A DNA stretch of 9,103 nucleotides from an uncultured Clostridium sp. (GTDB lineage Bacteria; Bacillota; Clostridia; TANB77; CAG-508): assembly GCA_947428535.1 (NCBI GenBank), contig CANEMG010000021.1, forward strand, positions 1 to 9,103. The letters are read 5' to 3'. Below are positions 1 to 6,718 of this stretch, one piece after another. Within the stretch, counting starts at the first letter, position 1, and every line of letters starts with the position of its first letter. Made by a program: the position numbers and the translations under genes. The notes under the pieces were generated by a model. That model made no database searches. It was not told the origin of the DNA and saw nothing but the letters and a program-made list of their open reading frames with translations.

Positions 1-2
1 TG

Positions 3-42
3 AAAAGAGCCACTAAAATATTTTATTAAAAGTGGCTCTTTT
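3..42. terminator. Hairpin terminator at window edge, downstream of spoVM
   Basis: A 12-bp perfect stem (AAAAGAGCCACT at 3-14 with AGTGGCTCTTTT at 31-42) with a 16-nt AT-rich loop. Read on the minus strand it follows the spoVM stop codon by about 43 nt and ends in a short T run, so it can end the micro-operon. Read on the plus strand it ends in TTTTTATT. The TGA at 1-3 could be the stop of a plus-strand gene outside the window, which would make this a shared bidirectional terminator. That last point is inference. Confidence 0.8.
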
Positions 43-85
43 TATTAGAAAAAACTATACCTAATATATAAACTTGTTATATTTC

Positions 86-163
86 TTATGTAGATTTTAT
101 TCCAAAAATAAATTTAACAAAACCTCTTAAGAACTTTGGTACTTTCTTAACAACAATTGTCAT
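86..163 (-). CDS. spoVM: SpoVM, stage V sporulation protein M (25 aa)
   Basis: A 25-residue peptide that matches SpoVM of Bacillus subtilis (26 aa) in register without gaps. The P9-K-F-L block is at residues 9-12, Gly is at 14 and 21, Val at 16, and a basic residue (Lys) is at 17 where B. subtilis has Arg. In that family the peptide is an amphipathic helix that sits on the convex forespore membrane and anchors SpoIVA, the base of the spore coat. Pro9 is known to matter for its localisation. The start is fixed by a perfect AGGAGG at 170-175, six bases upstream of the ATG at 161-163. The ribosome binding site overlaps the stop codon of the upstream 51-aa gene, so the two are very likely co-transcribed and perhaps translationally coupled. 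The gene is short enough to be missed by default gene callers. The identification rests on my recollection of the B. subtilis sequence. The match over PKFLxGxV+ plus the identical length class makes it strong. Confidence 0.88.
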   Translation of the reverse strand: MTIVVKKVPKFLRGFVKFIFGIKST

Positions 164-173
164 ATTTAACCTC

Positions 174-329
174 CTATTTACCTAGTAAAAATTTTATGCC
201 TCCTATTAGTAATCCTATACCAATAATAAATATCCAGGCAACTGGAGGAAGAAATAACACTAATAATATTCCTACTCCAAGACCTATTAGTATTCCAGAT
301 ATAATCTTTTTAAATTTGCAAAAAAACAT
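174..329 (-). CDS. Small hydrophobic membrane peptide (51 aa) upstream of spoVM
   Basis: A 51-residue peptide with a short basic N-terminus (C4, K5, K7, K8), then two hydrophobic stretches at about residues 9-27 and 31-48, separated by a Pro-Pro turn at 28-29 (LFLPPV). It ends in a basic GK. It reads as a two-pass mini membrane protein or helical hairpin rich in Gly/Ile/Leu. The start is well supported: AGGAGG at 337-342 lies seven bases before the ATG at 327-329. Its TAG stop (174-176) lies inside the ribosome binding site of spoVM, so the two form a tight micro-operon bounded by terminators at 3-42 and 410-441. I do not recognise a named family. Small hydrophobic proteins of this GxGxG…LPP type occur in clostridial genomes, but I know of no assigned function. 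Pairing with spoVM suggests a role at the forespore or spore membrane (inference). Confidence 0.75.
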   Translation of the reverse strand: MFFCKFKKIISGILIGLGVGILLVLFLPPVAWIFIIGIGLLIGGIKFLLGK

Positions 330-378
330 TTTACTTCCTCCTTTTTATATATAATATTAAAAATAAAGTTATTATGTG

Positions 379-408
379 AGTATAATATACTATAATTTTA
401 TGCAACAA
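379..408 (-). promoter_or_regulatory. Possible promoter of the 51-aa/spoVM operon
   Basis: On the minus strand, TTGTTG (403-408) is followed after 18 bases by TATACT (379-384), about 50 bases upstream of the 51-aa gene. The -35 overlaps the tail of the preceding terminator. The spacing is slightly long. A sporulation sigma factor (SigE in B. subtilis) would be expected for spoVM, but I could not find a convincing SigE-type -35/-10 pair here, so this assignment is weak. Confidence 0.3.
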
Positions 409-409
409 A

Positions 410-441
410 AAACACTTTAAACAAACTAGTTCAAAGTGTTT
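410..441 (-). terminator. Intrinsic terminator after the acidic-protein gene
   Basis: A 9-bp stem AAACACTTT (410-418) / AAAGTGTTT (433-441), with three further possible pairs inside the loop. It begins seven bases beyond the stop codon of the minus-strand gene at 448-903. On the minus strand the stem is followed by TTTTTTGTT, a normal rho-independent tail. The plus-strand side also has a T run (443-449). Confidence 0.82.
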
Positions 442-447
442 CTTTTT

Positions 448-903
448 TTATTCATTTTCATCTTCATCATCATCTTCTTCTGTTTCATCATCTTCATAAT
501 CATCTATTTCAAAAGAACAGTGTGAACAATCTCCATCCATACATCCATCACAATAATACTCATCTTCTTCCATTACTGCTCCACCAACATATGCTATATC
601 TTCTAATAAATCTAATGTTTCACACTCACTAAGTATTTCATCATCTACTTTAATTTCTGAAATTTCAAAATCTTCAACATTGTCTTCTATTTTAAATCTT
701 ATTACAACAACACAAGGATTATCATCACACACTGCTTCACCTGTAAAATCCACATACACTTGATTGTTTTCTTTAAAAACATTGTAATTTATATTATCAA
801 AAAATGATTCAAATAGTTCTCCTATTTTGAAGTCTGGTATAGCATTAAATTCACCATTGCAAATTAATCCTATATATTTCTCATCAGTTACATTTTCATT
901 CAT
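448..903 (-). CDS. Acidic protein with CxxC-x4-CxxC cluster, unknown function (151 aa)
   Basis: The first ~98 residues form a compact domain. The segment IGLICNGEF…IPDFKIGELFESFFDN…VDFTGEA…VVVIRFKI resembles an unnamed module seen in Firmicute proteins, in which an 'NGxF…P…xIGeaFdxFF…' start leads to a β-rich region reading 'v-FTGEa…v.v.F.v'. I recognise the pattern but not an assigned function. Cysteines 118, 121, 126 and 129 form C-x2-C-x4-C-x2-C, a plausible zinc or iron site. The last ~20 residues are almost all Asp/Glu. There is no signal peptide or membrane segment, so it is probably cytoplasmic. The start is set by GAGGAG at 912-917, eight bases before the ATG. It lies only 14 nt downstream of the CmpB-type membrane protein gene and is the last gene before a terminator, so it belongs to that operon. 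It could partner the very basic cytoplasmic tail of that membrane protein (inference). Confidence 0.8.
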   Translation of the reverse strand: MNENVTDEKYIGLICNGEFNAIPDFKIGELFESFFDNINYNVFKENNQVYVDFTGEAVCDDNPCVVVIRFKIEDNVEDFEISEIKVDDEILSECETLDLLEDIAYVGGAVMEEDEYYCDGCMDGDCSHCSFEIDDYEDDETEEDDDEDENE

Positions 904-917
904 ATAACAAACTCCTC

Positions 918-1979
918 TTATTTTTTATTTTTCTTGTCTTTTAAATTTTTTATTTCCAAACTTGGAAATGCATTCATTAATCTATTTCTTAATATAGACT
1001 TTTTCTTAAAGTTTGCTCTTACTTGTTTTGTAAATTCTTCTGAAGTTAATTTTATATTTTTCATCGTGTTATCAATTTTATTTTTAGAAATCTCTTCAAA
1101 CAATTCTTTTTTATTTTTAACTATACTAGATACGATTTGTTTTTGTTCTTTTTGCTTTAACTCATATTCAGCACGTTTCTGTTTTATTTTAGAACTTATT
1201 TTTTCTTTTTCTTCTACTATTTTATTATTAAATGCTATTCTTTGTTTGTTTATCTTCTCTGCTAATTCTCTAGGTGTTTCTAATATTGTAGTTGATACGT
1301 TCTTTCTTGTATATTTAACTTTTCTTTGAAATTTTAATTCTTTAAGTTTTAATCTTCTTCCAAATACTATAACATTTGAACTAGCTTTCATTAAAGCTTC
1401 TTCTGTTTTATCTTTTACCTTTTCTCCTATTTCTTCTGTATTATCTCTACTAGAATAAATCTCTCCTTTAAAACTTAGAATTATTCTAAATGAAATTATA
1501 AAATCTATAGCAAATGCACTACACAAAACTATTGTAATAGTATGTCTATATAGATCTGGTATGCTTAAGTAAATATTTTCAAAAAATGGATTTATAATAC
1601 AAAGTATAACAGAACCCGCAATTCCAAAAGGAAGTAATGTTTCTAAGCAAATTCTTCCATTTATGTTGAACTTTCTATTTTTATAATCCCACCATCTTGC
1701 ATTAAATAATTTTTCCATAACATAGCTTGTTAAATATTCTAAAGTTCCACAAATTACTGTTGATAAAACAAATAAGACTGGTATATCATCTGTATATCTG
1801 TTAAGTAATATTGTTATTATAACAACTCCTACTCCATATACTGGACAATATGGTCCTATTAAAAAACCTCTATTTACAAACTTTTTTACTTTTAGTATTC
1901 CTCCAACAGATTCCATAAGCCATCCTGCAAAAGAGTAAGTAAAAAATAATAAAATATATAGTTCTATTTCTTGTAACAT
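918..1979 (-). CDS. CmpB-type putative ABC transporter permease with coiled-coil tail (353 aa)
   Basis: The N-terminal ~170 residues match the 'putative ABC transporter type IV / CmpB' membrane family (Pfam ABC_trans_CmpB). Visible hallmarks are F13-x3-F17-AGW-x2-E23, the block RGFLIGPYCPVYG (37-49), EYLTSYVMEKLF (81-92), RWWDYKNRKFNINGRICLE (95-113) and FGIAG (118-122). I count about five membrane segments near residues 5-22, 45-61, 66-85, 114-131 and 146-170. Residues ~180-353 are a Lys/Glu-rich, probably cytoplasmic, partly coiled-coil region. It ends in RLMNAFPSLEIKNLK, like the AFP-containing end common in this family. Despite the name, a transport role is not established and no ATPase partner lies nearby. 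The start is supported by AAGGAG at 1985-1990. It follows the alkD-like gene by 54 nt with no terminator, and precedes the acidic gene by 14 nt. Confidence 0.85.
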   Translation of the reverse strand: MLQEIELYILLFFTYSFAGWLMESVGGILKVKKFVNRGFLIGPYCPVYGVGVVIITILLNRYTDDIPVLFVLSTVICGTLEYLTSYVMEKLFNARWWDYKNRKFNINGRICLETLLPFGIAGSVILCIINPFFENIYLSIPDLYRHTITIVLCSAFAIDFIISFRIILSFKGEIYSSRDNTEEIGEKVKDKTEEALMKASSNVIVFGRRLKLKELKFQRKVKYTRKNVSTTILETPRELAEKINKQRIAFNNKIVEEKEKISSKIKQKRAEYELKQKEQKQIVSSIVKNKKELFEEISKNKIDNTMKNIKLTSEEFTKQVRANFKKKSILRNRLMNAFPSLEIKNLKDKKNKK

Positions 1980-2033
1980 ATTTACTCCTTTTTAAATTTT
2001 CTAAAATATATCATAAATATAAACATTATACAA

Positions 2034-2726
2034 TTATTTTCTTTTCATTTTACGTAATAAATCTTTTTGATCGCTATCTATTCTATATGATTCTATCATT
2101 TTTTGTAAAGTTTTATTAAATGTAAATTTGTCTAAATTATTTTTTCCTTTTAGATATTTCATTGCTTTATTATTGTATTTTATTCCTATTTCTGCCAAAG
2201 TCCATGCTACTCCCATTTTTACATAATAGCCTTCATGTGTTACATTATTTAACTCTTTTAATACTTCATCTACATATTCATCTGTCATAAAATAGTCTAG
2301 CATCGAAATTACTGCAAATCGAACTTCAAATTCTTTATCTGATTTTGTATATGATAAAATAAAATTCCAATATTCTTTTAAGTCTTTATCTTTAATTTTT
2401 AATGTTGGAACAAAAGTGTCATTTATTGCCCAGCTATCTATTCTTGGAACAAATCTTTTTATATAATCTTCTTTTTCTTTTAGTTCCATTTTGCTGTATG
2501 CAATAATTAACCCTTGAAGTATAACTTCTTCAAAATATTTTACATTTTCTTTTTTTGCAAATTCTTCCCAATTATCATTTTCTTTTAAGATTTCTTTAGC
2601 CAATTTTCTTAAAATTGGTATACGTATTCCAAGCATTTCTTTATTTGTATCTGGGCATAAGCCTGCATTAAATTCTTTATATTTTTCATCTTTTAATTCT
2701 ATTAATTTTTCTATTACTTCGTTCAT
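2034..2726 (-). CDS. alkD: AlkD-family DNA alkylation repair protein (230 aa)
   Basis: This is an all-helical HEAT-like repeat protein of the AlkD/AlkC superfamily (Pfam DNA_alkylation). The length, 230 aa, is normal for the family. AlkD enzymes remove bulky or cationic alkylated bases such as N3- and N7-alkylpurines without flipping the base. Residues that fit the known active-site set of Bacillus cereus AlkD (Trp109, Asp113, Arg148, Trp187) are visible as W99 and D103 in SWAIND, R136 in EVRFAV and W175 in GVAWTLAEIG. The N-terminal KYKEFNAGLCPDT…GIRIPILRKLAK is typical of the clostridial subgroup. I keep the first ATG because that N-terminus is expected and an in-frame stop lies just upstream. 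However, no good Shine-Dalgarno sequence precedes it. The gene is first in a probable operon with the CmpB-type protein and the acidic protein, under the promoter at 2844-2872. Confidence 0.9.
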   Translation of the reverse strand: MNEVIEKLIELKDEKYKEFNAGLCPDTNKEMLGIRIPILRKLAKEILKENDNWEEFAKKENVKYFEEVILQGLIIAYSKMELKEKEDYIKRFVPRIDSWAINDTFVPTLKIKDKDLKEYWNFILSYTKSDKEFEVRFAVISMLDYFMTDEYVDEVLKELNNVTHEGYYVKMGVAWTLAEIGIKYNNKAMKYLKGKNNLDKFTFNKTLQKMIESYRIDSDQKDLLRKMKRK

Positions 2727-2743
2727 TTTTTATATAATCAATC

Positions 2744-2774
2744 TAATCAAAATATTATTCTATTTATTTGATTA
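2744..2774 (-). repeat. Inverted repeat in the alkD leader
   Basis: TAATCAAA (2744-2751) and TTTGATTA (2767-2774) form an 8-bp perfect inverted repeat with a 15-nt AT loop. It lies in the ~115-nt leader between the promoter and the alkD start, 17 nt before the ATG. It could fold in the mRNA or bind a dimeric regulator. With such AT-rich sequence a chance occurrence is possible. Confidence 0.35.
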
Positions 2775-2843
2775 ATTTCCTTTCTTTTTTTCTAATTATA
2801 TTTTTCCAATATTAAGCAATTTTATTTAAGAACTTATGTTTGT

Positions 2844-2872
2844 ATATTATCACACTAATTTTTATCAGTCAA
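2844..2872 (-). promoter_or_regulatory. SigA-type promoter for the alkD operon
   Basis: On the minus strand, TTGACT (2867-2872) is followed after 17 bases by TAATAT (2844-2849). The -35 matches TTGACA at five of six positions and the spacing is ideal. An overlapping GATAAT, two bases closer, is an alternative -10. It sits directly after the stop codon of the patatin-like gene and gives a leader of about 110 nt before alkD. No terminator separates it from the patatin gene, so readthrough may add to expression. Confidence 0.65.
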
Positions 2873-2875
2873 CTT

Positions 2876-3742
2876 TTATATTGCAATATTTAATCTTTTT
2901 TTTATTTCTGGTATTTTATTCTTAGTTTGATTATATCCGTTTTGATACATTTTATCCATTTTACTTGTTTCTAATAATCCAACTGATGGTTCTTTTATTT
3001 TAAGTAAATAATCTGCTCCATCCCATTCATATTTATATAATTCGTGACATAATATAGAAAAAGATTTATTTAATACTTCATATATATTTTTGCAACAACT
3101 TTTAGACTTATCTTCTGTAAATACTATACTTAAAACTTTATCTGCGCCTGCTCTTTTAGTTTCTCTCCAAGGTAAATTCTCTGCTATTCCTCCATCTACT
3201 AAAAGATCATTTCCAATTCTACATGGTGAAAATATTCCTGGATAACTGCAACTTGCTTGAACTGCACTACCTATGTTCACATCATTTATGTACTCTACTT
3301 CTTCCCCATATTTTTTTACTATGTTATTTGAAAATACATATAATTTTTCATTAGAAATATTTACTGCTGGTATTAGTAATGGCATTTTTATTTGTTTTAT
3401 ATTATTTATTCCTTTTTTGCCACACATCTCGTTTATTAGATTTTTAATTGTAATACCACTATTTAATCCATCAATTTCAAATCCCTTTCCCTTAATAAGA
3501 TTTTTAATTAGTTTCTTAACATTTCTTAAATCAACATATTTAATAGATTTAGCATATTTTTTAAATATTTCATAAATTTCATCTGTGTTATATCCGCAAG
3601 CATATAATGTTGCAACAATACTTCCTGAAGAAGTCCCTGAAATATAATCAAACTTAATTCTAGCTTCTTCTAATGCTTTTATTGCTCCTATATGTGAAAC
3701 TCCTTTTATTCCACCTCCTGATAAACTTAAACCTAATTTCAT
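2876..3742 (-). CDS. Patatin-like phospholipase, RssA/YchK type (288 aa)
   Basis: This is a serine lipid acyl hydrolase of the patatin family, predicted to cleave acyl esters of membrane lipids with a Ser-Asp dyad. The oxyanion-hole motif GGGIKG lies at residues 9-14, starting only nine residues from the N-terminus. The nucleophile elbow GTSSG is at 36-40, with Ser38 as the likely nucleophile. The second catalytic residue is Asp183 in the DGG motif (VDGGIAENLPW, 182-192). There is no signal peptide or membrane segment. The length and N-terminal placement of the motifs fit the bacterial RssA-like subgroup, so it is probably cytoplasmic and acts on the inner leaflet. The start has an AGGGTGA ribosome binding site just upstream. 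It is separated from the upstream 487-aa gene by a terminator, so it needs its own promoter, which I could not place with confidence in 3743-3800. Confidence 0.9.
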   Translation of the reverse strand: MKLGLSLSGGGIKGVSHIGAIKALEEARIKFDYISGTSSGSIVATLYACGYNTDEIYEIFKKYAKSIKYVDLRNVKKLIKNLIKGKGFEIDGLNSGITIKNLINEMCGKKGINNIKQIKMPLLIPAVNISNEKLYVFSNNIVKKYGEEVEYINDVNIGSAVQASCSYPGIFSPCRIGNDLLVDGGIAENLPWRETKRAGADKVLSIVFTEDKSKSCCKNIYEVLNKSFSILCHELYKYEWDGADYLLKIKEPSVGLLETSKMDKMYQNGYNQTKNKIPEIKKRLNIAI

Positions 3743-3801
3743 AAAATCACCCTAGATATACTATTCGTGATAATATAAAAATGTTAAAATCAATATTAAA
3801 A

Positions 3802-3825
3802 CCCCTAAATTGCTAAATTTAGGGG
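3802..3825 (-). terminator. Intrinsic terminator after the 487-aa gene
   Basis: A 10-bp perfect stem CCCCTAAATT (3802-3811) / AATTTAGGGG (3816-3825) with a 4-nt loop GCTA. It stands 26 nt past the stop of the minus-strand gene at 3852-5315 and is followed on the minus strand by TTTTAATATT. The four G-C pairs stand out against the AT-rich background. Confidence 0.85.
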
Positions 3826-3851
3826 CATACAAAGTAATAATTGATAATATA

Positions 3852-5315
3852 TTAACGCATTTGTGTCATAGAAGATAGACCACTCATAAATATTGCGTAT
3901 TGTGTTAATATTCCTATTATTGAATTTGGATTGCTTTGTGAACTTTCATAAGCATTTTTTAATAATTCTTGAAATAAATTTCCAAATTCCTCTTCTGTGT
4001 AATCATTTAATATTAATGCATTTTCTTCTGATAACTCTTCTATTTCTACATCAGAATTAAACTTATATGCTAACTCGCATTTAGATATTTTCATATCTTC
4101 ATCTTCCATTAATCTTTCTATGTCATTCAAATCTACATTAACTGTCATATTGTTTTCATCTTTTTTCTCTGTTCTTAATGCTATTTTATAATTTTCATCT
4201 TCATAATCTTTTAGTGAATATGCTTCTTCTACATCTGCTTTATTATAAATATTTGCAATTTCTAAAGTAGCTATTCCAATTTTATTTTCATACTTATTAT
4301 TAAATGTTAAATTTACAGTTTGACCTACTTCTTCATCTTCACTTTTTGATGAATATATAGATAATAATATTGTGCTTTCGTTTTCTTTATTATCTATTAT
4401 AAATTCTATTTTATCTTCACCAGATACTATATCTGTTTTAACAGTTTTTGATTCTTTTTCATATACAGAAATGTTTACATCTTTCTCTTCCATGTCTGCT
4501 ATTTCTGCTTCACTTATAATAACATCTTCTTTCAATTCTTCTAGTGATTCTTTGTTACCATTTTTTTCATATAATTCTACGAATTCTGGATCTTCAAAAA
4601 GCTCTGTAGTAATATTTCTTTCTATTTGTGCTATTTCTTTTGTTGTTAATGTAAGTGTATATTTATTTGCTGTTACTTCTGTTCCATTTACATCTGTTTT
4701 AACTTTTTTTTCAGTTTTATATTTATTACTGTCTATACTATCATCTATTTTTTGTAAGTATTTTTCCTTTAAATTTTCAATTTTCTTTACATCTTCTTCT
4801 GAATATGCTGATTCTATCTTATCTGGTATTTGCTGAATTGTTTCTTCATCTAATCCAAAAGTTCTAGCTAGTTTCTTTAAATCTCTATTTTCTAATGACA
4901 AATATTTTTCATGTAATTCATCAATTTGAATTCCTAATGTTTCATTATTCATCAAAAATTCTAAATTGAAATATTCATTTTGTGAATCTGTGACTTTTAG
5001 TAATGCATGCTCCTTTTTATTTTTCATATCTGACTTTGCATCTATAGTAGCTTTCATTTCTTGTCCATTAGATTCTACTTCTAATTCTAAATTAAGTTCT
5101 GTTGGCTCTTTCGCACTTCTTTCAAATAACTCATCTAAAGGTTTTACATTTACCTCTTTTAATTCTTTTACATTGTCTGCTAAATATTTTTTAAACATTT
5201 TTTCTGGTGACTTAAATACATCTGTTGCTACATATGCATACGCTATTCCACAAACAATAAGTACAGCTAATACTAGTATTATCCCCATAATACTTTTACT
5301 TTTTTTATTTTCCAT
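3852..5315 (-). CDS. Membrane-anchored extracytoplasmic protein of unknown function (487 aa)
   Basis: A short basic N-terminus (KKSKS) is followed by one hydrophobic segment at about residues 9-29. AYA at 25-27 could act as a signal peptidase I site, so the protein is either anchored by this helix or released. Cys22 is preceded by LIV and is not a good lipobox. The remaining ~455 residues are strongly acidic and have a regular β-strand-like alternation (for example LNLELEVES, TANKYTLTLTT). They look like repeated β-sandwich or β-barrel extracellular units. I know similar single-pass proteins from clostridia that databases list only as a domain of unknown function (possibly DUF6583, which I cannot verify). 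The ribosome binding site is AAGGAAAGG, a few bases before the ATG. The gene is monocistronic, between a near-consensus promoter (5407-5435) and its own terminator (3802-3825), and is divergent from the PBP. A cell-envelope role is inferred from the anchor and this position. Confidence 0.8.
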   Translation of the reverse strand: MENKKSKSIMGIILVLAVLIVCGIAYAYVATDVFKSPEKMFKKYLADNVKELKEVNVKPLDELFERSAKEPTELNLELEVESNGQEMKATIDAKSDMKNKKEHALLKVTDSQNEYFNLEFLMNNETLGIQIDELHEKYLSLENRDLKKLARTFGLDEETIQQIPDKIESAYSEEDVKKIENLKEKYLQKIDDSIDSNKYKTEKKVKTDVNGTEVTANKYTLTLTTKEIAQIERNITTELFEDPEFVELYEKNGNKESLEELKEDVIISEAEIADMEEKDVNISVYEKESKTVKTDIVSGEDKIEFIIDNKENESTILLSIYSSKSEDEEVGQTVNLTFNNKYENKIGIATLEIANIYNKADVEEAYSLKDYEDENYKIALRTEKKDENNMTVNVDLNDIERLMEDEDMKISKCELAYKFNSDVEIEELSEENALILNDYTEEEFGNLFQELLKNAYESSQSNPNSIIGILTQYAIFMSGLSSMTQMR

Positions 5316-5406
5316 TTACCTTTCCTTTCTTTAGACAAAAATCTTTACTTAATAATATGAAATACTAATTACTTTTCAAAATTTTCCCTAAATTTAATAT
5401 ATCTGT

Positions 5407-5435
5407 ATTATATATGTATATTTTATTTTTTTCAA
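5407..5435 (-). promoter_or_regulatory. Near-consensus SigA promoter for the 487-aa gene
   Basis: On the minus strand, TTGAAA (5430-5435) is followed after exactly 17 bases by a perfect TATAAT (5407-5412). It predicts transcription starting near 5400 and a leader of about 85 nt. This is the best promoter match in the window and implies substantial vegetative expression. Confidence 0.75.
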
Positions 5436-5489
5436 TACATTTACTTTTTATTCTACTTATTTACATAAAACTCATTTTTCTTAGAAATC

Positions 5490-5518
5490 TTTACTTTTTT
5501 CATTATATTTGATATGCT
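5490..5518 (+). promoter_or_regulatory. Probable SigA promoter for the PBP gene
   Basis: TTTACT (5490-5495) and TATGCT (5513-5518) are separated by 17 bases. Each box matches the consensus at four of six positions. It would start transcription near 5525, giving a leader of roughly 25 nt that just includes the ribosome binding site. It is divergent from the stronger promoter at 5407-5435, so the two are read back to back. Confidence 0.5.
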
Positions 5519-5548
5519 TTAAGTAATTTTGAAAAGAGGTTGATAGGT

Positions 5549-6718
5549 TTGAATAGAATAAGAAAAAATAATATAGATAATGGTGAAATAAATGATAAAA
5601 AACACTCTCACCTAACGTTAAAAAGAATTAAAATAATATTAATATCAATTTTAATTTTAATAATTTTACTTGCAATAAATACAGGTATTTCTGTTTCAAG
5701 ATGGCAAAATTTAGCTAGAGATATGATATCCAATACTCCTTCTCAGGTATTAGATACAGATGGAAATTTAATTGCTGAACTTGGAACAAATAAGAATACC
5801 AAAAATGTCTCATTATCAGATATACCAGACAATTTAAAAAATGCATACATTTCAATTGAGGATCAACGTTTTTATAAACATCCTGGTGTAGATTTTCCAA
5901 GAACTACTGCTGCAATATTTTCATACATTAAAAATTTAGGTTCTTCTTCTTTTGGTGGAAGTAGTATTACACAACAATTAGTAAAAAATTTAACTGGAGA
6001 CAACTCTTCTAAAGTAACCAGAAAAGTAAATGAATGGATTAAAGCATTAGCTATTGAGGGGGTTCTTGAGAAAGATGAAATATTAGAATCGTATTTAAAT
6101 ATTATATATGTAGGTCCAAATATTTATGGGGTTGGATTAGGTGCAGAGTACTATTTCAATAAAGATATAGAAAATTTAAGCTTAGCTGAATGTGCTTTTT
6201 TAGCTGGCATTAATAATTCTCCTAATTCCTATAACCCATTTGGTGAAAAAGACAACTCTGAAAAAATTGTTAAAAGAACAAAAACTGTTCTTGCAAAAAT
6301 GTATGAACTTAAATACATTTCAGAAGAAGAATATAATAAAGCTATTAAAGAAACTGATAATGGATTAAAATTAAAAAATGGAAAAATTGAATCTTCTGAT
6401 AATAAAGGTATTTATTCTTATCATACAGATGCTCTAATTGCTGAAATTATAGAAGATATTTCTAGAAAGAAAAATATATCAACTGACTTTGCAACAAATT
6501 ATATACATATGGCAGGACTTAAAATTTATAGTACTCAAAATACTAAAATTCAAAATGAAATTGAAAAAGAACTTTCAAAAAAAACATATACTTTAAAATC
6601 TAAATCCGACAACTCTGTTACAGCTCAAGCTGCAATGGTTATAATAGATCATTCAACTGGTCAAGTTGTACGGTTGTGTTGGTGGTTTGGGAGAAAAAGA
6701 AACTTCAAGAGGATTTAA
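5549..6718 (+). CDS. Class A PBP, 5' part: membrane anchor and GT51 transglycosylase, frameshifted
   Basis: This is the N-terminal portion of a bifunctional penicillin-binding protein, which polymerises lipid II and cross-links peptidoglycan outside the membrane. Counting from the TTG at 5549, the membrane anchor is at about residues 27-47. The GT51 domain follows with all its motifs: IEDQRFYKHPGVDF (catalytic Glu104), GGSSITQQLVKN (136-147), RKVNEWIKALAIE (158-170), ILESYLNIIYVG (178-189) and LAECAFLAGINNSPNSYNPF (212-231). The transpeptidase region begins at about residue 360 (AQAAMVIID). After Val374 the frame is lost and 15 unrelated residues (from RLCWW) lead to a stop at 6716. I choose TTG 5549 because AGAGG at 5535-5539 is nine bases upstream. 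The TTG at 5540, which directly abuts it, is unlikely. A product ending here would keep the glycosyltransferase but lose the transpeptidase. Its domain content would resemble a monofunctional transglycosylase. Confidence 0.88.
   Translation: MNRIRKNNIDNGEINDKKHSHLTLKRIKIILISILILIILLAINTGISVSRWQNLARDMISNTPSQVLDTDGNLIAELGTNKNTKNVSLSDIPDNLKNAYISIEDQRFYKHPGVDFPRTTAAIFSYIKNLGSSSFGGSSITQQLVKNLTGDNSSKVTRKVNEWIKALAIEGVLEKDEILESYLNIIYVGPNIYGVGLGAEYYFNKDIENLSLAECAFLAGINNSPNSYNPFGEKDNSEKIVKRTKTVLAKMYELKYISEEEYNKAIKETDNGLKLKNGKIESSDNKGIYSYHTDALIAEIIEDISRKKNISTDFATNYIHMAGLKIYSTQNTKIQNEIEKELSKKTYTLKSKSDNSVTAQAAMVIIDHSTGQVVRLCWWFGRKRNFKRI

Noticed and set aside
157..354. A plus-strand open frame of 65 codons with an ATG.
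   Set aside because: It is antisense to the 51-aa hydrophobic gene, which has a perfect ribosome binding site and sensible hydrophobic pattern. The plus-strand frame has neither.
330..404. A SigE-type sporulation promoter for the spoVM operon.
   Set aside because: GTATATT and CATAATAA resemble parts of the SigE boxes but are only 7 bases apart instead of about 14, so they do not form a valid pair.
934..1329. A plus-strand 131-codon hydrophobic open frame.
   Set aside because: It is the antisense of the Lys/Glu-rich tail of the CmpB-type protein. Complementing AAA/GAA codons yields Phe/Ser-rich runs that mimic a membrane protein.
3743..3800. A promoter for the patatin-like gene (TTAACA-18-TAGTAT on the minus strand).
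   Set aside because: The -10 would lie almost on the ribosome binding site and leave too short a leader. No better pair was found.
4372..5334. Two Ser/Phe-rich plus-strand open frames.
   Set aside because: Both are antisense to the 487-aa gene, which has a strong promoter, ribosome binding site and terminator on the minus strand.
5540..5542. TTG at 5540 as the start of the PBP.
   Set aside because: It directly abuts the AGAGG ribosome binding site with no spacer. The TTG at 5549 has nine bases of spacing.
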